DNA of 64,000 bases, taken from contig JACRBC010000055.1 of assembly GCA_016213245.1 (NCBI GenBank), forward strand, positions 19,265 through 83,264, read 5' to 3'. Made by a program: the position numbers and the translations under genes. The DNA is from Candidatus Solibacter usitatus. GTDB lineage: Bacteria > Acidobacteriota > Terriglobia > Bryobacterales > Bryobacteraceae. The notes beneath the pieces are model-generated. The model saw only the letters and a program-made list of their open reading frames with translations, ran no database searches and was not told the DNA's origin. Positions 57,634 through 64,000 of the stretch are shown one piece after another; positions within the stretch are counted from its first letter, which is position 1, and each line of letters starts with the position of its first letter.

Positions 57634-59069
57634 TTCGGACCCAGCAACATGCTCTGCGGCCGCGGGATGGGACGGCCGTCACGCACCCACTTTTCTCCAC
57701 GCGGGGCCAGGTGCTCCGCCATGCGGCCGCGCCACCGCCGGAGCGTTTGCTCGTGGCCGGCGACGCCTTCCAGGCCGTGCATCTCGGCGCGGTCGGTCTC
57801 CAGGTGGAAGAGTTGCTCGCTGCCGTCGTAGGCGTGGAAGATGTATTTCCACTTGCCGTCGGTGAGCGCGGTCCAGTGGTTCCGCTTGTCGTAGCAGACG
57901 TCGTGTTCGAGATCGATCCAGTCGCGTCTGGCGGAGAGCAGATTCTGGCCGTCGCAGGCTTCGGGAACCGAGGCGCCGGCCGCTTGGGCCAGGGTGGGCA
58001 GCACGTCGCGGATCTCCACGGGGATTTCACTGACCAGGCCGCGCGGGGCGCCAGGGCCGCGCACCAGCATCGGGATGCGGGCGGAGGGCTCGTAGGCATA
58101 GGACTTGCGCCAGAGGTGGTGGTCGCCGGTCATGTCGCCGTGGTCGGAGAGATAGACGATGAAGGTCTCCTCCATCCAGCCGCGCTTGTCGAGCGCCAAG
58201 AGGATGCGGCCCAACTGCTCATCCATGAAGGAGACCGAGCCGGAGTAACCGACGCGGGCGCGGCGGACCAGATCGGGGCCGACGTCGCCGTGCCAGATGT
58301 CGTCGCGGTTCGAGCTGCGGGGCGCGTAGGTCTCCTGCGCCCAGGCGCCCACCTGGGCCTGGGGCAGCCGGGCGTCCTGGTAGCGGTCCCAGTAGCGCTG
58401 CGGCGGATCGTAGGGGCTGTGGGGGCGGGCGAAGCTGACCTTCATGAACCACGGGCCGGGCTTCTCGTAGGTCTCCAGGAAGCGCACGGCGCAGTCGCCG
58501 GTCCAGCGGGTGGGGTGAAGGCGTTCGGGCAGGACGTAGGACTTGGCGGTGAAGTCGTTGAAGCCGATGCCGGTCGAGTCGGGATTGAGATTGGGGGCTT
58601 CGCTCGCGAACCAGGCGCGGTAGTCGCTGCGAAAGTCGATGTGTTCGGAGCGGCCGCTTTCGTCCAGGATGGTCTGGTGAAAGCCGTGCAGGTGGCGCTG
58701 CGGCGTCCAGTGCATCTTGCCGATGCCGAGGGTGTAGTAGCCGGCGCCGCGCAGCACGCGCGGCATTTCGGCGGGGTAGCTTTGCGCCACGCGCGAGTAG
58801 CCCAGCATGCCGTGGCGCCAGGGCGACATGCCGGTGAGCAGACCGGCGCGCGCCGGGGTGCAGGTGGGCGTGGAGGAGTAGGCGTTGCGGAAACGGACAC
58901 CCTCGGAGGCGAGGCGGTCCAGCGCGGGCGTGAAGACGGCTGTGTTGCCGTCGCATCCCATCCAATCGGCCCTGTGCTGATCGCTCATCAGCAGCAGAAG
59001 GTTGGGCTGGGACTTGGACAGCGCGCGGATGAAGGCCGGCGCGGCGCAGAACTGCCGGCGGGTCACCAT
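57609..59069 (-). CDS. Sulfatase (type I, Cys-type formylglycine site)
   Basis: PNLLLLMSDQHRADWMGCDGN; STPTCTPARAGLLTGMSPWRHG (CxPxR); convergent 25-bp overlap with metH. Confidence 0.92.
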   Translation of the reverse strand: MVTRRQFCAAPAFIRALSKSQPNLLLLMSDQHRADWMGCDGNTAVFTPALDRLASEGVRFRNAYSSTPTCTPARAGLLTGMSPWRHGMLGYSRVAQSYPAEMPRVLRGAGYYTLGIGKMHWTPQRHLHGFHQTILDESGRSEHIDFRSDYRAWFASEAPNLNPDSTGIGFNDFTAKSYVLPERLHPTRWTGDCAVRFLETYEKPGPWFMKVSFARPHSPYDPPQRYWDRYQDARLPQAQVGAWAQETYAPRSSNRDDIWHGDVGPDLVRRARVGYSGSVSFMDEQLGRILLALDKRGWMEETFIVYLSDHGDMTGDHHLWRKSYAYEPSARIPMLVRGPGAPRGLVSEIPVEIRDVLPTLAQAAGASVPEACDGQNLLSARRDWIDLEHDVCYDKRNHWTALTDGKWKYIFHAYDGSEQLFHLETDRAEMHGLEGVAGHEQTLRRWRGRMAEHLAPRGEKWVRDGRPIPRPQSMLLGPNYPAPAAK

Positions 59070-59761
59070 TCCACTTCCGTCCCGGGCTCGAGCGCCATGA
59101 TGCGGCAATCCACCTGGCTCTGGATGAGCGCGGCCAGCTCGTCCGGGCGCCCGGTGAGCGGCGGAAAGGTGCCGAAGTGCATGGGAACGACGGTCTTCGC
59201 CTGCACCAGGCGGCAGGCGAGCGCGGCCTCTTTCGGCCCCATGGTGAAAAGATCTCCGATGGGCAGGAAGGCCAGCTCGGGTTCGTACAACTCGGCGATG
59301 AGGGCCATGTCGCTGAAAACGGCTGTGTCGCCGGCGAAGTAGGCGCGGCGGCCGTCGGGCAGGTGGAGGATGAAACCGGCGGCGTCGCCGCCGTAGATGA
59401 TTTTGCCTTCGTCGGAGATGCCGCAGGAGTGAACGGCGTGGGTCATGGTCACGCGCATCGAGCCGGCCTGTTGCGAGCCTCCCTTGTTCATGCCGCAGGC
59501 GTTCTGGACGCCCTTGGACTCCAGCCAGGCGCAGATCTCGTAGTTGGAGATGACCTGCGGCTTGTGCTTGCGGGCCAGGGGCACGGCGTCGGCGATGTGG
59601 TCGAAGTGGCCGTGCGTGACCAGCATGGTGTCGATTCGCTGGAATTCGAAGCCGGCGGGGAAGGAGGGGTTGTCCTTCACCCAGGGGTCGATGACGACGG
59701 CCTCGCCGCCGTCCAGCCGCAACTGAAAGGTGCCGTGCCCGAGCCAGGTGATCTGCAACAT
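59063..59761 (-). CDS. UPF0173 metal-dependent hydrolase (beta-lactamase fold)
   Basis: MLQITWLGHGTFQLRLDGGEAVVIDPWVKDNPSFP; LVTHGHFDHIADAVPLA; GDTAVFSDMALIAELY. Confidence 0.92.
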   Translation of the reverse strand: MLQITWLGHGTFQLRLDGGEAVVIDPWVKDNPSFPAGFEFQRIDTMLVTHGHFDHIADAVPLARKHKPQVISNYEICAWLESKGVQNACGMNKGGSQQAGSMRVTMTHAVHSCGISDEGKIIYGGDAAGFILHLPDGRRAYFAGDTAVFSDMALIAELYEPELAFLPIGDLFTMGPKEAALACRLVQAKTVVPMHFGTFPPLTGRPDELAALIQSQVDCRIMALEPGTEVEW

Positions 59762-59770
59762 CGTTCTATT

Positions 59771-60238
59771 TTATTCCGCTGAGCTTCTTTCGTAGGTCCC
59801 CATGGCCCAGGCCTCGGCCAGGTCATGGCCGCGGAGTCCCTTGTCGATGCCGTGGCGATCGGAGCCTTCATGCAGCATGAGGCGCGAGGTGTCCAGCGCG
59901 TAAAGTTTGAAGAAGTAGCGATGGGGTCCGTGGCCCTTGGGCGGGCAGGGGCCGCCGTAGCCCTCTTCGCCGAAATCGTTGGTCCCGCTGGTGCCCAGCC
60001 GGCCGGGGATGAAGCCTTCGGCGAGGCCGTGTTCGGAACCGGGGATGTCCCACAGGATCCAGTGCGTCCACACGCCGGAGGGCGCGTCGGGATCGTCGAT
60101 CACCAGTGCGAAGCTGCGTGTGCCGGGGGGCGCGTCCTCCCATTCAATGGTCGGCGAGAGGTTCTCGCCATCACAGGTGTGCCGCTTGGGGATCTGCTCC
60201 CCCTCGTTGAATGCGAGTACGCGAATCTTGAACGCCAT
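59771..60238 (-). CDS. YbhB/YbcL family Raf-kinase-inhibitor-like (PEBP) protein
   Basis: IPKRHTCDGENLSPTIEWEDAPPGTRSFALVIDDPDAPSGVWTHWILWDIP; GPHRYFFKLYALD. Confidence 0.93.
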   Translation of the reverse strand: MAFKIRVLAFNEGEQIPKRHTCDGENLSPTIEWEDAPPGTRSFALVIDDPDAPSGVWTHWILWDIPGSEHGLAEGFIPGRLGTSGTNDFGEEGYGGPCPPKGHGPHRYFFKLYALDTSRLMLHEGSDRHGIDKGLRGHDLAEAWAMGTYERSSAE

Positions 60239-60256
60239 ACAACCTCCTTCGGCGGT

Positions 60257-62023
60257 TCACTTGCGCTTCTCCATTTTCATCCCGAATCCGAATTCCGCCA
60301 GACCGGGGATGGTCACCGGCAGTTTACCACTCACTTCCACCTCGCCGAAGAGCGCCTCGACGGCCGCCATCTCCGACGGCAGGGCGACGCTGAAGGTGGC
60401 CAGGTAGGCGGCCACGCCGGGGTAGGCGCGCAACAGGTAGGGATTGCCCAGCGCCACGAAAGCCAGCGGCTTGCCGCAAGCGAGCAGCGCGTCAAGGAAG
60501 CCCGGGTAGTTGCCGGCCAGCGCCACGCTGCCGCGATAGGCCGAGGCGCTGGCGTAGGCGGCGACAGTCATGCTGCGACAGGCGGCTGAGGCGGCGGCGA
60601 TCTGATCGAACTCGGCCGGCGGCAATTGCGGGTCCAGCAGGAGCGTCCGGGCCTTGGGGGCGCGCGCGCGGATGGCGTCGGCCAGCTCGCGGCCCTGCGT
60701 GGAGAAGCGCCCGGCGGCCAGGATGTAGAAGCAGCCGGCGCCCGGCTCGGCCAGCGGCAGCAGCCCGCCGTCGTTCTTGACCAGCGTCAGCGCCTTGCGC
60801 GCCACCAGCGCGGCCTGCTCCTCGTCTTCGGGCAGCTCGATGGAATCGCTGATCGACTCCAGGTCCACAAGCTTCTTCTTGTGCAAGCCCACCTTGATCT
60901 TGGCGTTGAGGATCCTGAGGACGCTCTGGTCGAGACGCTGCCGGGAGAGGCGCCCGCTCTCCACCGCTTCGACAATAGCCTTCACGCTGTCGCGCGCGTG
61001 GGCGGGGATGAGCAGCAGGTCGGCGCCCGCCTCCACGGCGCGCACGGCCGCCTCGCCCGGCGGGAAGAGCTTGGTCAGGCCCTGCATGTCCATCGCGTCG
61101 GTGGTGATCAGGCCGTTGAACCCCAGATCCTTGCGCAGCAGTCCGGTGAGGATATTCTTCGAGACCGTGGCCGGAATCGCCTCCGGCTCGTAAGCCGGAA
61201 CGTGCAGGTGGGCGGTCATGACGCTATCGACGCCGGCCTCGATGGCGGCCCTGAAAGGAACCAGCTCCACGGCATCCATGCGCTCGCTGGATGCGTTGAC
61301 CACGCCCAGGCCGATGTGGCTGTCGGTTTCGGTGTCGCCGTGGCCGGGGAAGTGCTTCACGGTGGTCAGAACGGCGTTCTTCGGATCCCGGCGGGCGCCC
61401 TCGATGAAGGCTTTGACATGCGCCGCCACCGCCTGCGGGTTTTCGCTGAACGAACGGATGTTGATGATGGGGTTGGCCGGATTGTTGTTGACGTCGGCGT
61501 CGGGCGCAAACAGCCAGTGCACCCCCACGGCGCGCGCCTCGCGGCCGGTGGCCGCCCCCAGCGCCGCGGTGGCCGCCAGGTCGCCCGCCGCCCCGTAGGC
61601 CATCAGGTGCGGGAACTGCGTGGTGGAATGCAGGCGCATGGATGCCCCGCGCTCGAAGTCGCCACCCACGATGAGCGGCACCTTGGCCTGCTTCTGCATG
61701 CGGTTGAGGAAGGCGGCCATCTGGTAGGGATCGGCTTTCTTCACAATGCCGTTCTGCACGCGGTTGAGCACGATCAGTCCGCCGACGCGCACGTCCCGGA
61801 CCAGCGCGGTGTACTCCCGGTAGGCCTTGCTGCGCACGTTGGGCGACTCGCCGTAGAACTGCACCATCAGGAGCTGCGCGGCCTTCTCCCGCAGCGTCAT
61901 GGATTTCAGCCAGCGCTGCGCCTGGCCGGCCGGGCGCTTGGCGGGAGCGGGTTTTGCGGCGGAGGAGACGGCCGCGGGGCAAGTGGCGGTGATGGCCAGA
62001 AGCAAGGCCAGGGACTTTCGCAT
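60257..62023 (-). CDS. Glycoside hydrolase family 3 (beta-N-acetylhexosaminidase-like), secreted
   Basis: GLIVLNRVQNGI, LIVGGDFERGASMRL, VLTTVKHFPGHGDTETDSHIGLGVV, LITTDAMDMQGL; signal peptide MRKSLALLLAITATCPAAVSS. Confidence 0.9.
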   Translation of the reverse strand: MRKSLALLLAITATCPAAVSSAAKPAPAKRPAGQAQRWLKSMTLREKAAQLLMVQFYGESPNVRSKAYREYTALVRDVRVGGLIVLNRVQNGIVKKADPYQMAAFLNRMQKQAKVPLIVGGDFERGASMRLHSTTQFPHLMAYGAAGDLAATAALGAATGREARAVGVHWLFAPDADVNNNPANPIINIRSFSENPQAVAAHVKAFIEGARRDPKNAVLTTVKHFPGHGDTETDSHIGLGVVNASSERMDAVELVPFRAAIEAGVDSVMTAHLHVPAYEPEAIPATVSKNILTGLLRKDLGFNGLITTDAMDMQGLTKLFPPGEAAVRAVEAGADLLLIPAHARDSVKAIVEAVESGRLSRQRLDQSVLRILNAKIKVGLHKKKLVDLESISDSIELPEDEEQAALVARKALTLVKNDGGLLPLAEPGAGCFYILAAGRFSTQGRELADAIRARAPKARTLLLDPQLPPAEFDQIAAASAACRSMTVAAYASASAYRGSVALAGNYPGFLDALLACGKPLAFVALGNPYLLRAYPGVAAYLATFSVALPSEMAAVEALFGEVEVSGKLPVTIPGLAEFGFGMKMEKRK

Positions 62024-62062
62024 CCCCCTCAATCTAGCAGGATCGTCAGGCGGAAACAGGGC

Positions 62063-62530
62063 TCAACTGGCAGTCTTCTTGCGGGCGCGGGGCGGAGCCG
62101 AACGTTCGGCGATCGGCGGCTTTTTTGGCGTCTTGAGCAGACGGCCGGCGGCGCGGATCAGGTGCTGCACCTCATTGGAGCTCTTCATGATCACGGTGTT
62201 GGCGCCGGTGGTCTTCTCCGTCAGCCCCAGGGCGTCCACGAAGCCGGAGATGAGCACGATCGGGATTCCCGGCTTCTCCTCGCGGAGCTTCTCGATCAGC
62301 TCGACGCCGTCCATGCCGGGCATTCTGAAATCGGTGACCACCAGGTCGTACTGCCCGGCACGGAACAGCTCCAATGCCTTCCTTGCATCGGAGGCGCCGT
62401 CGGTGAGATAACCGAGCTCCTCCAGGACCACGCGCCGGGCCATCAGGCCGGAGCGGTTGTCGTCCACCAGGAGGATTCGCGCCGTGGGAATGATTGCGGA
62501 TTTGAGTCGGGCGGGCATGTATGAAAACAT
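62063..62530 (-). CDS. Single-domain response regulator (receiver) with basic C-terminal tail
   Basis: ARILLVDDNRSGLMARRVVLEELGY; YDLVVTDFRMPGMDGVELIEKLR; VLISGF; tail KKPPIAERSAPPRARKKTAS. Confidence 0.9.
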   Translation of the reverse strand: MFSYMPARLKSAIIPTARILLVDDNRSGLMARRVVLEELGYLTDGASDARKALELFRAGQYDLVVTDFRMPGMDGVELIEKLREEKPGIPIVLISGFVDALGLTEKTTGANTVIMKSSNEVQHLIRAAGRLLKTPKKPPIAERSAPPRARKKTAS

Positions 62531-62636
62531 GCCGAAGTTAACAGAGGCGCAATGCCGGTGTCAACGCTCTTGTATCGCTCTCATAGCGAGAGAGATTCAT
62601 TTCTTGACTTCGGCGGTGAGCTGTGATGCGAGCGCG

Positions 62637-63803
62637 CTACTCCACCTCGCGCGGCGCAGTGTAGCCGGTCTTGGCTGTGATGGTGTACTTCATCGGCTTG
62701 TGCTTTTCGTCGGTGATCTTCAGCGGTTCGCCGGTGGAACTCACCAGTTCCACTTTGATCTTGCGGTACTTGCCGTCGCGCGCCGAGTTGGTGGGCTGGT
62801 AGGCCAGCGAGTAGGTGTTGCGCAGCGCCTCGTTGACCTGCCGGAAGATACCCCCGTATTCCCCGAAGAAGCGCGGGAACCAGGCCTGGCCGCCGGTCTC
62901 CTTGGCGAAGGTGCGCAACTGGTTGTCGGCCTGGAGGAAGTCGAGCCTCTGGATGGGCCCCATGGCGCCGTGCGAATCGGCGTATTCGCGAATCGACTGC
63001 AGGGTGCCGAGAGCGTAGATGGGCACGCTGGCGGTCTGGAGCTTGCGGCGGGTCTGGTCGAAGGTGATCTTGGAGAAGGTGTCCATGCCGCTGCCGATGT
63101 AGAGGATGGCCTTGCGGCCCTCGATGTCGCTCATGCGGTCGGCCACGTCGGTCAGGGCGTCGTAGAGGTTGGATTCCGAAAAGCCGGGGATGCGCAGGCG
63201 CGCCAGGGCTTCATTCGTGTCCTGGCGGTTGGTGGAGAAGTCGCTGAGGATCTCCGGGCGCAGGTCGAAGGCCACCACGGCGACGCTGTCCTCGGGCCGC
63301 AGCGTCTGGAGGAAGCCGTAGCAGGCGGTGAGCGTCTCCTGCCAGCCGTAGGACCAGTACTGCTGGTAGAGGTTGCTGAACTCGATCACCATGGCCAGGG
63401 TGATGGGCGCCTCGCCCGTGTTGAATCCGGTCACCTTTTGCGGGACGCCGTCTTCCATGATGCGGAAGTTGCCCGCCGGAATGCCCGGGATGAAGCGGCC
63501 CCGGTTGTCCAGGACGCCGACATCCACGTTGACGGTGAGGGTGTCGCTGCGGAAGGTGGGGCCTTCAGCGGGTCCGCCCTCGCCGGGCTTCTTCTTTTGC
63601 AGCTTGGAGGGAATCTTGCCCTGCGCCGCGGGTGCTGCCGGAGTTTCGGCGGGCTTTTCCGCCGAGACGGGGTCGGCCTTCTTCTTGGGCCGGGCCACGG
63701 TGTCGCCGCTTTCCTTCTTGGGGCCGGATTGAGCCAGCACAAGGGCGCAGCCGGCGGCCAGCGCGACTGCAAGGACGGGACCCAGAAAACGACGCATCAT
63801 CAT
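62637..63803 (-). CDS. VWA domain-containing protein (VWFA-related acidobacterial type), secreted
   Basis: TLTVNVDVGVLDNRGRFIPGIPAGNFRIMEDGVPQKVTGF; ALMVIEFSNL-type VWA; KAILYIGSGMDTFSKITFDQTRRKLQTASVPIYALGT. Confidence 0.85.
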   Translation of the reverse strand: MMMRRFLGPVLAVALAAGCALVLAQSGPKKESGDTVARPKKKADPVSAEKPAETPAAPAAQGKIPSKLQKKKPGEGGPAEGPTFRSDTLTVNVDVGVLDNRGRFIPGIPAGNFRIMEDGVPQKVTGFNTGEAPITLAMVIEFSNLYQQYWSYGWQETLTACYGFLQTLRPEDSVAVVAFDLRPEILSDFSTNRQDTNEALARLRIPGFSESNLYDALTDVADRMSDIEGRKAILYIGSGMDTFSKITFDQTRRKLQTASVPIYALGTLQSIREYADSHGAMGPIQRLDFLQADNQLRTFAKETGGQAWFPRFFGEYGGIFRQVNEALRNTYSLAYQPTNSARDGKYRKIKVELVSSTGEPLKITDEKHKPMKYTITAKTGYTAPREVE

Positions 63804-63918
63804 GATCAGACTCCTACTCTTACTATGATACGCCCGCAACCCGCAAAGGTTGCTCCCGCGCCGGGTGCGCGACATGAATGTTGACCATGGTCGAGTCTTC
63901 TTTCTTGTGGCGTGTTGC

Positions 63919-63938
63919 CTAGCGTAGTGATACGCTAG
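63919..63938. promoter_or_regulatory. Candidate operator, perfect inverted repeat CTAGCGTA-GTGA-TACGCTAG
   Basis: 8-bp arms, 4-bp spacer, 14 bp upstream of an ATG at 63953. Confidence 0.5.
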
Positions 63939-63952
63939 ATCACGGAGGTCCC

Positions 63953-64000
63953 ATGAACGATACCCTCGCGACGCTGGAAGCCCGACGCGCCGCCACCCAA
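63953..64000 (+). CDS. Start of unidentified gene (MNDTLATLEARRAATQ..., truncated by window edge)
   Basis: ATG preceded by ggagg ribosome binding site (cacggaggtcccatg). Confidence 0.5.
   Translation, partial: MNDTLATLEARRAATQ

Overview
GC-rich, gene-dense chromosomal window whose gene content resembles Acidobacteria of the Solibacter/Bryobacter type (many Tat/Sec-exported carbohydrate enzymes, VWFA-related protein, DUF5818-like protein, M56/BlaI pair, TonB receptor). The lineage call is inference. Main blocks: (1) minus-strand hydrogenase cluster hypF-C-D-E-A-B followed by a tetraheme cytochrome c, a four-cluster ferredoxin and an NrfD-like membrane subunit that runs off the left edge, with no catalytic [NiFe] subunits in the window; (2) a TonB receptor and a five-gene 4-hydroxyproline catabolic operon; (3) an M56 peptidase/BlaI pair with a perfect inverted repeat upstream; (4) ftsY-ribD-ribE; (5) GH38 + heparinase II/III genes overlapping leuA; (6) a poorly characterised accessory stretch at about 28.4-33.1 kb, including a DUF6932-like/XRE-HTH fusion next to a membrane protein with a degenerate JAMM (MPN) motif; (7) a compact Cus/Czc-type metal efflux operon with three small uncharacterised partner proteins; (8) housekeeping genes (nadD, rnhA, dus, metH), an orphan histidine kinase, two Gfo/Idh/MocA oxidoreductases, a VapBC module with a perfect palindrome abutting the antitoxin start codon, a sulfatase, a GH3 enzyme and a VWA protein. 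I saw no rRNA, tRNA, CRISPR array, prophage or intact IS element. No clearly new system can be proven from sequence alone. The best candidates for something undescribed are the degenerate-JAMM / DUF6932-HTH neighbourhood and the extra proteins coupled to the efflux operon.
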